Shown piece after piece: positions 1 through 10,199 of a DNA stretch of 57,935 nt. A program made the position numbers and the translations under genes. The notes beneath the pieces were generated by a model. The model was given only the letters and a program-made list of their open reading frames with translations. It had not been told where the DNA came from and ran no database searches. Source of the DNA: Gammaproteobacteria bacterium. Lineage in GTDB: Bacteria > Pseudomonadota > Gammaproteobacteria > Eutrophobiales > Eutrophobiaceae. Position 1 is the first letter of the stretch, and each line of letters starts with the position of its first letter. The DNA lies in NCBI GenBank assembly GCA_016179185.1, contig JACORW010000038.1, forward strand, positions 1 through 57,935, in the 5' to 3' direction.

Positions 1-1498
<1,498 letters not shown>

Positions 1499-1511
1499 GT
1501 AAGCTCCGAAT

Positions 1512-1528
1512 AAGTCCATCCTGGACTT
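1512..1528. other. Short hairpin between atpD and atpC
   Basis: A perfect 7-bp stem (AAGTCCA / TGGACTT) with loop TCC lies in the 64-bp atpD-atpC spacer, followed by TT. It could modulate readthrough or processing within the operon. The same core recurs in the larger palindrome at 32372-32415, so it may instead be a copy of a small dispersed palindrome. Confidence 0.55.
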
Positions 1529-1562
1529 TTCAGAGATTCCTCAATCACGGAGCGGAGGGAAC

Positions 1563-1991
1563 ATGGCGGACACGATTCAGGTTGGCATTGTCAGCGCGGA
1601 GAAGGAGATCTTCTCGGGGCATGCGGCCATGGTATTCGCGCCGGCCAAACTCGGCGAGGTGGGCATTGCCCCAGGACACTCGCCGTTCATCACTCCGCTC
1701 GGGCCCGGGGAGGTTCGCGTCAAGCACGGCGACGGACACGAAGAGGCGTTTTATGTCTCCGGCGGAATTCTGGAGGTGCAGCCGGGCATGGTGACCGTGT
1801 TGTCCGACACTGCCGTGCGCGCCGAGGATCTCGACGAGGCCGCGGTGCTCAAGGCCAAGGAAGACGCCGAGCGCCAGTTCCACGATCACGAAGCCAGGGT
1901 GGATTACGCCATCGCCCAGGCACAGCTCGCCGAGACTGTGGCGCAGTTGCAGACGATTCAGAGACTGCGGAGAAGGGCCGGCCGCGGCTAG
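1563..1991 (+). CDS. atpC: F0F1 ATP synthase subunit epsilon
   Basis: Epsilon subunit of the F1 central stalk, which couples rotation to catalysis and can inhibit ATP hydrolysis. The N-terminal beta-sandwich is recognisable (EKEIFSGHA near residue 15, then LGEVGIAPGHSPFI), followed by the helical C-terminal hairpin (about 88-142) ending in an arginine-rich tail. A GGAGGGA ribosome binding site lies directly before the ATG. The 142-residue length is typical. It is the last gene of the atp operon. A heptamer-armed inverted element occupies the space to glmU. Confidence 0.97.
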   Translation: MADTIQVGIVSAEKEIFSGHAAMVFAPAKLGEVGIAPGHSPFITPLGPGEVRVKHGDGHEEAFYVSGGILEVQPGMVTVLSDTAVRAEDLDEAAVLKAKEDAERQFHDHEARVDYAIAQAQLAETVAQLQTIQRLRRRAGRG

Positions 1992-2040
1992 AATTTGCCG
2001 TGGGCCGCGCGGTAAGGCCGCGGCGTTGCCTTCGTAACGA

Positions 2041-2130
2041 TGGTATCTCGTATCTCGTGAAGCGTATCTCGCAAAACAGGCCTTCGCGCCGGTATTCCTG
2101 CGAGATACGAGCGACGACATACGCTTCACC
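2041..2130. repeat. Heptamer-armed inverted element (CGTATCT/CGTGAAG type)
   Basis: Left arm about 2041-2078 has period 7 (CGTATCT, CGTGAAG, CGTATCT). Right arm about 2098-2130 carries the reverse complement pattern (GCGAGAT, ACGAGCG, ACGACAT, ACGCTTC), also with period 7. The arms can pair over a core of about 20 bp. The element sits between atpC and glmU. Related words (GCGTATCTC, AACGCATCTCGC) reappear at 38287-38337. Confidence 0.75.
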
Positions 2131-2202
2131 ACCCACCAGCCCCGGCTGGCCCAAGCGCCTACGCTTGACCGGGGCTCAAGGGTGCCTCTCTAATAGCTTC
2201 CC

Positions 2203-3561
2203 ATGTTGAGCATCGTCATCCTCGCCGCCGGCCAGGGCATCCGCATGCGCTCCCAGGTGCCAAAGGTCATGCACCTGCTGGCCGGTCGCACGCTGTTGGA
2301 GCACGTTTACATCGCCGCGTCGCGGTTGCGTTCGCGCCGCATCCACGTCGTTTACGGCAGCGGCGGCGATCAGGTGCCCAAGGCCCATCCCGGCCTGGAT
2401 GTAAGCTGGGTCGAACAGCGCCGGCAGCTTGGTACCGGCCACGCAGTGATGCAGGTCATTGACGATATACCCGCCAATGACACGGTCATGGTCCTCTACG
2501 GCGATGTCCCGCTGATCACCTTCGAAACACTCGATCAACTGGAGGAGGCGGCGCGCGAAAGCGATCTCTGCCTGCTGACCAGCATGCTGGACGACCCGCA
2601 TGGTTACGGGCGGATCCTGCGCAATGACCGCGGCGGGATCCTGGGCATTGTGGAGGAGAAGGATGCCTCGGATGCCGAGCGTGAAATCTGTGAAGTGAAC
2701 ACCGGCATGATGGCCGTGCGGTCGCGCCTCCTGAAACACTGGCTTGGCAACCTGGGCACGCACAACGCCCAGGGAGAGTTCTACCTGACCGACATCGTGC
2801 GCATGGCCGTGGACGAGGAGGCCGTGATCAATTCCACAAGCGCGGATTCGCCGACGGAGGTGCACGGCGTCAATACCAAGGCGCAACTGGCGGAACTTGA
2901 GCGTTACTATCAGCTCATTCAGGCGCATCAGTTGATGAGCCAGGGCGTCACTCTGCGCGACCCGGCGCGTTTCGATATGCGCGGCGACCTGGAGGTCGGG
3001 TCGGACGTCGTCATAGATGTCAATGTGGTGATAGAGGGCAGCGTCAGCATCGGCAACAACGTGCAAATCGGCCCCAATTGCCTGATCCGTGACGCGGACA
3101 TCGGCGACGACGTGCAGATTTTCGCGAACTCGGTCATTGACAACGCGGTGATCGGCGCACGCGGCCGGATTGGGCCGTTCTCGCGCATCCGCCCGCACAC
3201 CCGCCTCTCCGAGGGTGTGCACGTGGGCAACTTCGTGGAACTGAAGAATGCTGAGGTGGGCGAAGACGGCAGGATCAATCACCTGAGTTACGTGGGCGAC
3301 GCGGAGATCGGGCGCGCCGCCAATATCGGCGCCGGCACGATTACCTGCAATTTCGACGGCGCAAACAAGCACAAGACCATCATCGGCGACGACGTCTTTG
3401 TGGGTTCCGACACGCAGCTCGTGGCGCCGGTGCGCGTGGGTGACGGCGCCACCATCGGCGCCGGCACCACGGTCACGCGCGACGTGGAGGCGGGCGCGCT
3501 GGCGATCAGCCGGGTGGAGCAGAGGGCGGTGAAGGGGTGGAAGCGACCCAAAAAGCAGTGA
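2203..3561 (+). CDS. glmU: Bifunctional UDP-GlcNAc pyrophosphorylase / glucosamine-1-phosphate acetyltransferase
   Basis: Makes UDP-N-acetylglucosamine for peptidoglycan and LPS in two steps. The C-terminal domain acetylates glucosamine-1-phosphate, and the N-terminal domain transfers UMP from UTP. The N-terminal nucleotidyltransferase signature LAAGQGIRMRS with a following PK is at residues 7-20. The acetyltransferase half (about 250-452) is a left-handed beta-helix of hexapeptide repeats and contains GRINHLSYVGD with the expected catalytic histidine and NIGAGTITCNFDG. The length of 452 matches the family (E. coli 456). The position after atpC is the classical gammaproteobacterial arrangement. 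Confidence 0.98.
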   Translation: MLSIVILAAGQGIRMRSQVPKVMHLLAGRTLLEHVYIAASRLRSRRIHVVYGSGGDQVPKAHPGLDVSWVEQRRQLGTGHAVMQVIDDIPANDTVMVLYGDVPLITFETLDQLEEAARESDLCLLTSMLDDPHGYGRILRNDRGGILGIVEEKDASDAEREICEVNTGMMAVRSRLLKHWLGNLGTHNAQGEFYLTDIVRMAVDEEAVINSTSADSPTEVHGVNTKAQLAELERYYQLIQAHQLMSQGVTLRDPARFDMRGDLEVGSDVVIDVNVVIEGSVSIGNNVQIGPNCLIRDADIGDDVQIFANSVIDNAVIGARGRIGPFSRIRPHTRLSEGVHVGNFVELKNAEVGEDGRINHLSYVGDAEIGRAANIGAGTITCNFDGANKHKTIIGDDVFVGSDTQLVAPVRVGDGATIGAGTTVTRDVEAGALAISRVEQRAVKGWKRPKKQ

Positions 3562-3566
3562 AACAG

Positions 3567-3748
3567 CTACAAGCGACAAGCTACAAGCGACAAGCTACAA
3601 GCGACAAGCTACAAGAGACGAGCAACAAGCAACAAGGAGATAGCCTGAGTATATGGCACAACGAATAATTATCCGGGCGCGCCATTTCTGTAAGATGACT
3701 AAGCCCAGAGTTGTTTCGCCTTGTGGCTTGTTGCTTATGGCTTGTAGC
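3567..3748. repeat. Heptamer-armed inverted element (CTACAAG/CGACAAG type)
   Basis: The left arm 3567-3636 is ten exact-length heptamers, alternating CTACAAG and CGACAAG and ending in CAACAAG copies. The right arm at about 3717-3748 reads as the complement: CTACAAG, CCATAAG, CAACAAG, CCACAAG on the minus strand. The arms flank an AT-richer core of about 80 bp. The element fills the whole 198-bp gap between glmU and the nitrilase gene and starts 5 bp after the glmU stop. Confidence 0.85.
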
Positions 3749-3759
3749 TGATCCTCCCC

Positions 3760-4557
3760 ATGCGCATCGGCTACTACCAATTCCGCCCCCAGTTCGGGCG
3801 TGTATCGCAGAACCTGCTGACCATCACCACCGCGTTGCGCGAGGCGGTGGCCGATCTGCTCGTGCTGCCGGAGCTGGCCTTCACCGGCTACTACTTCCGG
3901 GATAGGGCGGAGGCGTACAGGCTGGCGGAGGATCCCGATGACTCGCCGGTGTTCGAAGCGCTCAAGGCGCTGTGCCGGGAAAAACGGTTTCATATCGTCA
4001 CCGGGTTTGCGGAACGGCGCGGCGCGAACTGTTATAACAGCGCCGCGCTGTTGGGGCCGGATGGGCTGATTCATGTCTACCGGAAGCTGCACCTGTTCCA
4101 CGACGAGCGGCAATGGTTCGATCCGGGCGATGTTCCGCTGCGCGTGCTGAGCATCTCCGGGGCCCGCGTCGGCATCATGGTGTGCTATGACTGGGCCTTT
4201 CCCGAGGTCGCGCGCAGCCTGGCGCTGCATGGCGCCGAGATCATCTGCCACCCCGCCAACCTGGTGCTGTCGTTCTGCCAGCAAACCATGCTGACGCGAT
4301 CCCTTGAAAATCACGTCTATGCGGTGACCGCGAACCGGTACGGAACCGACTCGCGCCCGCAGGGCAGACTCAGGTTCACCGGTAGGAGCCAGATCGCGGG
4401 GCCCGACGGCAAGTGTCTGCATCGCGCGCCCGCGCAACGCAATGAGTTGTTTGTCATGGATGTCGATCTCGCGATCGCACGCGACAAGCACATCACGCCG
4501 TTGAGTGACTTGTTCGCGGATCGGAGACCGGAGTGGTACGCGGAATTGACGCGATGA
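3760..4557 (+). CDS. Carbon-nitrogen hydrolase (nitrilase superfamily)
   Basis: Cytoplasmic amidase/nitrilase-fold hydrolase that should cleave a C-N bond through a Glu-Lys-Cys triad. All three residues are visible: Glu38 in LPELAFTGY, Lys109 in YRKLHLF and Cys142 in MVCYDWAFPE. The length of 265 residues is usual for single-domain members. The substrate cannot be assigned; omega-amidase, carbamoylputrescine amidase and other amidases share this frame. The ATG at 3760 begins directly at the conserved start (MRIGYYQF). It stands alone between two repeat elements. Confidence 0.88.
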   Translation: MRIGYYQFRPQFGRVSQNLLTITTALREAVADLLVLPELAFTGYYFRDRAEAYRLAEDPDDSPVFEALKALCREKRFHIVTGFAERRGANCYNSAALLGPDGLIHVYRKLHLFHDERQWFDPGDVPLRVLSISGARVGIMVCYDWAFPEVARSLALHGAEIICHPANLVLSFCQQTMLTRSLENHVYAVTANRYGTDSRPQGRLRFTGRSQIAGPDGKCLHRAPAQRNELFVMDVDLAIARDKHITPLSDLFADRRPEWYAELTR

Positions 4558-4597
4558 GAAGTGACGAACCGCATGCCAGGACAAATAGTCGAGGCAA

Positions 4598-4756
4598 GTG
4601 GCTGGCAAGAAAGAATGGTGCCGAAGATCCAATTAAATGGTTCAGAATTCATCGCGAACGATATTTGACAATGGCGAAATGGAAGCCAACCTGCGTTAAG
4701 CCACCAGCCACCAGCCACCAGCCACCAGCCACCAGCCACCAGCCACCAGCCACCAG
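4598..4756. repeat. Heptamer-armed element, CCACCAG type, copy A
   Basis: A short left arm (AAGTGGCTGG, from about 4596) is followed by a core of about 95 bp and a right arm of about eight CCACCAG heptamers (4699-4756). The core aligns with that of the element at 11708-11899: both begin GTGGCTGGCAAGAAAGAA, contain a GAATTC in the middle, and have GATATTTGACA before the right arm. The rraA ribosome binding site starts immediately after the array. Confidence 0.85.
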
Positions 4757-4772
4757 ATTCGAGAGGTACAGG

Positions 4773-5252
4773 ATGATCATCTCCACGGCGGACTTGTACG
4801 ACGCCCATGAAAGCGAGGTGCTAGTCGTCCTGCCCGGGTTTGTGAATTACGGCGGGCGCCGGAGTTTTCACGGCCCCATCACGACCATCAAGGTGCACGA
4901 GGACAATTCCCTCGTGCGCAGTGCGCTGGAAAAGCCTGGCAATGGACATGTGCTGGTGGTGGACGGCGGCGGCTCGTTGCGTTGCGCCCTCGTGGGCGAC
5001 AAACTCGCGGAACTGGGCCGCGACAACGGCTGGGCGGGTGTAATCGTTCATGGCTGCATCCGCGATTCCGCGCAGATCGGCCGCATGGATTTCGGCGTGC
5101 AGGCGCTGGGCACAAACCCGCGCCGGAGCGTCAAACGCGGAGACGGCCAGCGGGATATCCCGGTGACATTTCATGGAGTTACGTTCGCGCCGGGTGCATT
5201 CATCTATGCTGATGACGACGGTATGCTGGTGGGCGCGGCGAATTGGTTGTAG
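4773..5252 (+). CDS. rraA: RraA family protein
   Basis: The family includes the regulator of RNase E activity (RraA) and related class II 4-hydroxy-4-methyl-2-oxoglutarate aldolases. The core motifs are present: FHGPITTIK, VVDGGGSLRCALVGDKLA, and GVIVHGCIRDSAQIG with the Arg-Asp pair that coordinates metal and substrate in the aldolases. From the ATG at 4773 the protein is 159 residues, against 161 for E. coli RraA. That start is chosen because homology begins at once (ISTADLYD), a GAGAGG site precedes it, and the upstream frame is heptamer array. Whether it acts on RNase E or as an aldolase is not visible in the sequence. Confidence 0.9.
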   Translation: MIISTADLYDAHESEVLVVLPGFVNYGGRRSFHGPITTIKVHEDNSLVRSALEKPGNGHVLVVDGGGSLRCALVGDKLAELGRDNGWAGVIVHGCIRDSAQIGRMDFGVQALGTNPRRSVKRGDGQRDIPVTFHGVTFAPGAFIYADDDGMLVGAANWL

Positions 5253-5342
5253 CGGCGGGGTGGTAAAATGGCGGGAATCTTGGCACGCGAAATCCGGTCA
5301 AATACCGTACAACCTATTGGGCATCTGCCCGGGAGTCGAGAC

Positions 5343-5840
5343 ATGAAACACTCGTTGCACCATTTCGTCGTCCTGACAGCGGCGATCTGTCTCGCGCCGC
5401 AGGCGTGGGCGGACTGCGATCGTTCCGGCACCAGCGGGGAGGAAGTCATGGGTACCTTGGTAGGCGCCGCGCTGGGCGGACTGGTGGGATCCCAGATCGG
5501 ACACGGCACCGGCCGGAAGGTGGCGATAGGCGCGGGTGTGGTCGCCGGTGGTTACCTCGGCAACCGCATCGGCAACAAGCTGAGCTGCCAGGACCAGGAA
5601 TACCATTACGACACGACCCAGAGCACGCTGGAGTACAAGCCCACCGGCGGCACCGCGGCGTGGGTCAACCCTGATACCGGGCATGCCGGAAGCGTCACCC
5701 CGACAAAGACCTACATCTCCGCGAACGGGGCGCCGTGCCGCGACTTCACGCAGACCATCACCGTGGATGGCCAGCGCGAAGACATCCGGGCCACCGCCTG
5801 CCGCCAGCCGGACGGGACCTGGCAGATAGTCGAAAGCTGA
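5343..5840 (+). CDS. Glycine-zipper 2TM outer-membrane/surface antigen-type protein
   Basis: Secreted envelope protein of 165 residues. An N-terminal signal peptide (MKHSLHHFVVLTAAICLAPQAWA) is followed by a glycine zipper of about 50 residues (GTLVGAALGGLVGSQIGHGTG through GGYLGNRIGNKL), a pattern of outer-membrane-associated 17-kDa-type lipoproteins and surface antigens. The C-terminal part (CRDFTQTI... RATACRQPDGTWQIV) is the soluble domain usual in this family. No lipobox cysteine is seen at the cleavage site. The start at 5343 is preferred over upstream in-frame starts because of the signal peptide. A role in envelope integrity is likely; no specific function is known. Confidence 0.8.
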   Translation: MKHSLHHFVVLTAAICLAPQAWADCDRSGTSGEEVMGTLVGAALGGLVGSQIGHGTGRKVAIGAGVVAGGYLGNRIGNKLSCQDQEYHYDTTQSTLEYKPTGGTAAWVNPDTGHAGSVTPTKTYISANGAPCRDFTQTITVDGQREDIRATACRQPDGTWQIVES

Positions 5841-5941
5841 TTGGAGCACGGCATGGCGCGATGCGGAATTCCGCATTGCCGTGTCGAATCCCCCGGGCGC
5901 GAGGCGTTGCCGCTGGTTTCCGGAGAAGGGTTGCGCCGGCC

Positions 5942-6343
5942 GTGCAGGACCCGATCACGTTCTACCAGGAAATCTTCGCCGAGTTCGGCGCCGTGACCGC
6001 GCGCCGGATGTTCGGCGGGCTGGGCATCTATCACCAGGGGATCATGTTCGCCATCGTGTTCGACGACGTGCTTTACCTGAAGTGCAACGAGGTCAATGCT
6101 CACGTATTCCTTTCGCGCGGACTGCAACGGTTCACCTATTCAAAGGGGGGCAGGAACATCCCGCTTTCCTATTACCAGGCGCCGGACGAGATCGTGGACG
6201 ATCCGCAGGAAGCGGCAGCGTGGGCGCGCCGCGCCTTCGAGACCGCGATGGCGGACAACGCCGGGCGGCGGCTTGAGAAAAGACCCCGCAACCGGAGGCG
6301 CCCGTCCGCTGCTACGTCGAAAAAGCCGGGACGGCGACGCTGA
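5942..6343 (+). CDS. TfoX N-terminal domain protein
   Basis: Small protein carrying the TfoX N-terminal domain, the fold of a regulator of natural competence. Stand-alone copies have no proven role. The hallmark is AEFGAVTARRMFGGLGIY near the N terminus, then FDDVLYLKCN and PLSYYQAPDEI, ending in a basic tail (RRPSAATSKKPGRRR). I choose the GTG at 5942 because the domain begins immediately after it; an in-frame ATG at 5861 would add 27 unconserved residues. The stop overlaps the next ATG by one base (TGATG), so it is probably co-translated with the GNAT gene. Confidence 0.75.
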   Translation: MQDPITFYQEIFAEFGAVTARRMFGGLGIYHQGIMFAIVFDDVLYLKCNEVNAHVFLSRGLQRFTYSKGGRNIPLSYYQAPDEIVDDPQEAAAWARRAFETAMADNAGRRLEKRPRNRRRPSAATSKKPGRRR

Positions 6344-6873
6344 TGCGCAAGACTTCGGCGCGATTCCGGCAACCAGCGGCGGTACGGGGCGGCATCCGCC
6401 CGGCGATGCCGGACGACGCCCGAGCCATCGTCGCCATCTACAATCATTACATCGTTGACTCCATCGTCACTTTCGAAGAGCAGCCGCTGAAACCCGCCGA
6501 AATGGCGCGGCGCATCCGCTCCGTGCTCCCTTCCCTGCCGTGGCTGGTGATCGAGCATGAAGGAGGCGTCGCCGGTTATGCCTATGCCTCGCCGTGGCGT
6601 GCCCGCTCGGCTTACCGATACACGGTGGAGACCACGATCTATCTCGATTCCCGCTTCGCCGGAATGGCACTCGGCGAAAAACTTTATCGCGCGTTGCTCG
6701 ACGATCTGCGCCGGCGCAATCTGCATCGGGCCTATGGCGTGATTTCGCTGCCGAATCCGGCCAGCGTCGCGCTGCATGAAAAGTGCGGATTCACAAAGGC
6801 CGGACACCTTTCCGAGATCGGATGGAAGCTCAAGCGCTGGGTGGATGTGGGTTATTGGGAACTGAAACTTTGA
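6343..6873 (+). CDS. GNAT N-acetyltransferase, phosphinothricin acetyltransferase-like
   Basis: Acetyl-CoA dependent N-acetyltransferase of 176 residues resembling the Pat/Bar (phosphinothricin or methionine-sulfoximine acetyltransferase) group. Supporting segments are IYNHYIVDSIVTFEE near residue 28, the acetyl-CoA motif region around FAGMALGEKLYRALLDDL, and the terminal ALHEKCGFTKAGHL... WVDVGYWELKL, which is characteristic of this subgroup. The physiological substrate is unknown. It overlaps the upstream TfoX-N gene by one base and the downstream SRPBCC gene by four, so the three probably form an operon. Confidence 0.87.
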   Translation: MRKTSARFRQPAAVRGGIRPAMPDDARAIVAIYNHYIVDSIVTFEEQPLKPAEMARRIRSVLPSLPWLVIEHEGGVAGYAYASPWRARSAYRYTVETTIYLDSRFAGMALGEKLYRALLDDLRRRNLHRAYGVISLPNPASVALHEKCGFTKAGHLSEIGWKLKRWVDVGYWELKL

Positions 6874-7352
6874 AGATTGAATCGCCGCGGCGCGCGCGCC
6901 ATACCTATGTTCAACATCTCGCCGGTACGCCGGAACAGGTGTTTCCGCTGTTATGCCCGGTGCGTGAGTGCGACTGGTCGCCCGGCTGGGATCCCCTGCT
7001 GGTAGTGAGCCAGTCCGGCGTCGCGGAGCCGGATTGCGTATTCATCACGCCGGCGGAGCCGCACAACGCCGTCTGGTACGTGACGCGCCACGAGCCGGAC
7101 AACGGCTTCGTGGAGATGTTGAAGATCACGCCGGAGGTGACCGCGTGCCGCCTCACCATCCAGCTGCGCGCCGTCCCCGGTGGCTGCACTGCGGAAGTGA
7201 CCTACTGCCACACGAGCCTCGGCCCGGCCGGGGACGCCTTTGTGGCGGCTTTTACCGCGGACCATTACACCGGCTTCATGCTGGTATGGGAGGCGGAACT
7301 CAATACATACCTTGGCAAGAGCCGAAGGATAAAAGTGGAAAGTAAAAAGTAA
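6870..7352 (+). CDS. SRPBCC (START/polyketide-cyclase fold) protein
   Basis: Predicted helix-grip protein of about 160 residues. The opening RRARHTYVQHLAGTPEQVFPLLCPVRECDW is typical of SRPBCC ligand-binding proteins, which hold hydrophobic ligands in a deep cavity. I choose the TTG at 6870, which overlaps the GNAT stop; other in-frame starts lie further inside that gene. The last residues (KVESKK) are encoded by the left arm of the heptamer element that follows, so the natural C terminus may have been changed by repeat DNA. The ligand is unknown. Confidence 0.65.
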   Translation: MKIESPRRARHTYVQHLAGTPEQVFPLLCPVRECDWSPGWDPLLVVSQSGVAEPDCVFITPAEPHNAVWYVTRHEPDNGFVEMLKITPEVTACRLTIQLRAVPGGCTAEVTYCHTSLGPAGDAFVAAFTADHYTGFMLVWEAELNTYLGKSRRIKVESKK

Positions 7353-7480
7353 AAAGGCAGGGCTCCCTGTACATCAGGGTTACGGCATGGAGTCGCGACT
7401 AAATGCCGACGCAACCCGGCGGGTTAATACGATTCAGGCTCCCCTTTTTCACTTTGCACTTTTCACTTTCAACTCTTTGC
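7331..7480. repeat. Heptamer-armed inverted element (AGTAAAA/AGTGAAA type)
   Basis: The left arm 7331-7357 is AAAGTGG, AAAGTAA, AAAGTAA in period 7. The right arm at about 7444-7480 is the complement (CTTTTTC, ACTTTGC, ACTTTTC, ACTTTCA), also in period 7. The core of about 85 bp contains short GC-rich dyads. It separates two converging units, the SRPBCC gene and ppdK, and overlaps the SRPBCC stop codon. Confidence 0.8.
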
Positions 7481-7487
7481 CCGCGCC

Positions 7488-10157
7488 TCAGGTAAACAAG
7501 TCCATCTGATTCAGAAGCACAGCCTGCGCCGCCGCCAGCCGCGCCACCGGCACGCGGAACGGCGAGCAGGAGACGTAGTCCAGTCCCGCCGACTGGAAAA
7601 ACTGGATAGACTCCGGGTCGCCGCCGTGCTCGCCGCAGACGCCGCACTTGAGCTTGGGTTTTGCTCCGCGCCCGCGCGTTACGGCCATTTCCACCAGTTG
7701 CCCGACGCCCACGGCGTCCAACGTCTGGAACGGGTTTCGATCGAGCAGGTTCTTTTCCAGATACCCGGGCATGAAGCTGGCAATGTCGTCGCGGCTGAAT
7801 CCCAGCGTCATCTGGGTCAGGTCGTTGGTGCCGAAGCTGAAGAAATCCGCGTGCAAGGCGATCTGATCGGCGGTCAGCGCGGCGCGGGGTATCTCGATCA
7901 TTGTGCCGATGGGAACGTGCAGCACACCCCTGAATTTGCGGCGCCGGCAGACCTCGGCGATGGTCCGCTCCGTCAGCTCCCGCAGCAGGGCCAGTTCCCG
8001 ATCCACGCCCACCAGCGGGATCATGATCTCCGGTAGCGCGCGGACGCGCCGGCGCCGGCAGTTGATCGTCGCTTCGACGATGGCGGTAACCTGCATCTCC
8101 AGCACCTCGGGGAACGTCACGGTCAGCCGGCAGCCGCGGTGCCCGAGCATGGGGTTGATCTCGTGTAATTGTTCCACGCGCCGCCGCACCTGCTCCACCG
8201 GCACGTTCATTGCCTGGGCCATCTGCTGCTGCGCGGCCGGCGTCTGCGGCAGAAATTCGTGCAGCGGCGGGTCCAGCAGCCGGATGGTCACGGGCAATCC
8301 GTCCATGGCGCGGAATATCCCCTCGAAGTCCCGGCGCTGGAACGGCAGCAGTTTCTTCAGCGCCGCGCGCCGGCCTTTCTCGTCTTCGGCCAGGATCATC
8401 TCGCGCATCGCGGTGATGCGCTGTTCGCCGAAGAACATGTGCTCGGTACGGCACAGCCCGATCCCCTCCGCGCCGAATTTGCGCGCAGCCTTCGCGTCCG
8501 CGGGCGTGTCGGCGTTGGTCCGGATCACAAGTTTACGCGTGCGATCGGCCCAGCTCATCAGCGTGCGGAACTCATCGGTAAACACCGGCGGGCGCTTGGG
8601 CACATCGCCGAGCATTACCTCGCCGCTGCCGCCGTCTATGCTGATGATGTCACTGCCGGTCAGGGTCTGGCCGCGGACGGTCAACCTCCGGGCCGCCTCG
8701 TCAATCTGCAGCTCCGCCGCGCCGGTGATGCAGCATTTGCCCCAGCCGCGCGCCACCACGGCCGCGTGGCTGGTGGAGCCGCCGGTGGAAGTCAGGATCC
8801 CCTCGGCCGCGTGCATGCCCTGGATATCCTCCGGGCTGGTCTCGCGCCGCACCAGGATGACTTTTGTGCCGTCGGAGGCGCGCTCCACGGCCTCGTCGGC
8901 GGTGAACACCGGTACGCCGGAAGCGGCGCCGGGCGAGGCCGGCAATCCGCGGGTCAGCACCGTGCGGCGGGCGCGGTGGTCGAAGGACGGCAACAGCAAC
9001 TGGTCGAGATCGTTGGGCGGCACGCGCAGCAGCGCCGTGCGCTGCGTAATGAGCCGTTCGCGCACCATGTCAACGGCGATACGCACCGCGGCGGGACCGG
9101 TGCGCTTGCCGGTCCGCGTCTGCAGGATGTAGAGCTCGCCGCGCTCGATGGTGAACTCGACGTCCTGCATTTCCCGGTAATGATTCTCCAACGTGTGTTT
9201 CACGCGGAGCACCTGGCGGTACAGTTCCGGTTTCCAGCGGCGCATGTCGGCCACCGGTTGCGGCGTGCGAATGCCGGCGACAACATCCTCGCCCTGGGCA
9301 TCAATCAGGAATTCGCCGTAGAGATCGTTCGCGCCCGAGGTCGGGTCGCGGGTGAACGCGACACCGGTGCCGGAGTCACTGTCCATGTTGCCGAATACCA
9401 TGGTCTGGACGTTGACGGCGGTACCCAGCAGACCGCGGATGTTGTGGATGCGGCGATAAGCCACGGCCCGGGCCGTGTTCCAGGAGCGAAACACGGCCTC
9501 GATGGCAAGTTCCAGTTGCTGCATCGGGTCGCCGGGGAAGTTGCGGCCGGCGTGTTTCCGGTACACGTGCCGGTAGGCACGGATGAGCTCGTCAAGCCCC
9601 TCCGCATCCAGTTCCGTGTCGTGGGTGACGCCGAATTTCTTCTTGACCGCCGTGAATGCGTTCTCGAACTCCGCGTGCGGAACATTCATGACCACGTCGC
9701 CGAACATGTGGATGAGGCGGCGCAGCGCGTCCAGCGCAAAACGGCGATTGCCGGTGGCCCGGGCAAGGCCGGCCACGGACTCGGCATTCAGGCCCAGGTT
9801 GAGCACCGTGTCCATCATGCCCGGCATGCTGACCGCGGCGCCGCTGCGCACCGAAACCAGCAGTGGATTGGTGCCGGCACCGAAGGACTTGCCCGTCTCC
9901 TGTTCGAGTCGTGCGAGATAGGCGCGCACCTCGTCCATGAGGCCGGCGGGCAGGCGGCCCCCGTTCTGCTGGTATTCCGCGCAGCAGTGTGTCGTGATGA
10001 TGAAACCCGGCGGCACCGGAAGGCCGATGCCGGTCATTTCTGCGAGGTTCGCCCCCTTGCTGCCGAGCACATCGCGTAACGACCTGCCGCCCTCCGTGTG
10101 CCCGGGGCTGAAGTAGTAGATGCGCTTGGCCGCGCCGGGCTGGTTCGACTGTGACAT
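7488..10157 (-). CDS. ppdK: Pyruvate, phosphate dikinase
   Basis: Interconverts pyruvate, ATP and phosphate with PEP, AMP and pyrophosphate. Domains in order are an N-terminal ATP-grasp (to about 340), the phosphohistidine swivel domain with GGSTSHAAVVARG near residue 460, and the C-terminal PEP-utilising TIM barrel with FGTNDLTQMTLGFSRDD and the active-site cysteine motif CGVCGEHGGDP near 840. At 889 residues it is full length. The ATG at 10157 has GAGGGGG directly before it; an in-frame start 27 bases upstream is less likely. It follows prpD by 42 bp on the same strand. This suggests it supplies PEP for gluconeogenesis from the pyruvate released by the methylcitrate cycle. Confidence 0.96.
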   Translation of the reverse strand: MSQSNQPGAAKRIYYFSPGHTEGGRSLRDVLGSKGANLAEMTGIGLPVPPGFIITTHCCAEYQQNGGRLPAGLMDEVRAYLARLEQETGKSFGAGTNPLLVSVRSGAAVSMPGMMDTVLNLGLNAESVAGLARATGNRRFALDALRRLIHMFGDVVMNVPHAEFENAFTAVKKKFGVTHDTELDAEGLDELIRAYRHVYRKHAGRNFPGDPMQQLELAIEAVFRSWNTARAVAYRRIHNIRGLLGTAVNVQTMVFGNMDSDSGTGVAFTRDPTSGANDLYGEFLIDAQGEDVVAGIRTPQPVADMRRWKPELYRQVLRVKHTLENHYREMQDVEFTIERGELYILQTRTGKRTGPAAVRIAVDMVRERLITQRTALLRVPPNDLDQLLLPSFDHRARRTVLTRGLPASPGAASGVPVFTADEAVERASDGTKVILVRRETSPEDIQGMHAAEGILTSTGGSTSHAAVVARGWGKCCITGAAELQIDEAARRLTVRGQTLTGSDIISIDGGSGEVMLGDVPKRPPVFTDEFRTLMSWADRTRKLVIRTNADTPADAKAARKFGAEGIGLCRTEHMFFGEQRITAMREMILAEDEKGRRAALKKLLPFQRRDFEGIFRAMDGLPVTIRLLDPPLHEFLPQTPAAQQQMAQAMNVPVEQVRRRVEQLHEINPMLGHRGCRLTVTFPEVLEMQVTAIVEATINCRRRRVRALPEIMIPLVGVDRELALLRELTERTIAEVCRRRKFRGVLHVPIGTMIEIPRAALTADQIALHADFFSFGTNDLTQMTLGFSRDDIASFMPGYLEKNLLDRNPFQTLDAVGVGQLVEMAVTRGRGAKPKLKCGVCGEHGGDPESIQFFQSAGLDYVSCSPFRVPVARLAAAQAVLLNQMDLFT

Positions 10158-10199
10158 CGGCTCCCCCTCGTGCGGCGGGAACAAACTGCAAAGGAACGG

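Noticed and set aside
2176..3579. Open frame of 467 codons opposite glmU
   Set aside because: It is the shadow of GlmU, whose hexapeptide repeats give a repetitive His/Asp-rich antisense frame.
8169..10079. Open frame of 636 codons on the plus strand opposite ppdK
   Set aside because: It is the exact antisense of a full-length PPDK with all motifs, shows no family pattern and is rich in His/Arg/Ala as expected of GC-rich shadow frames.
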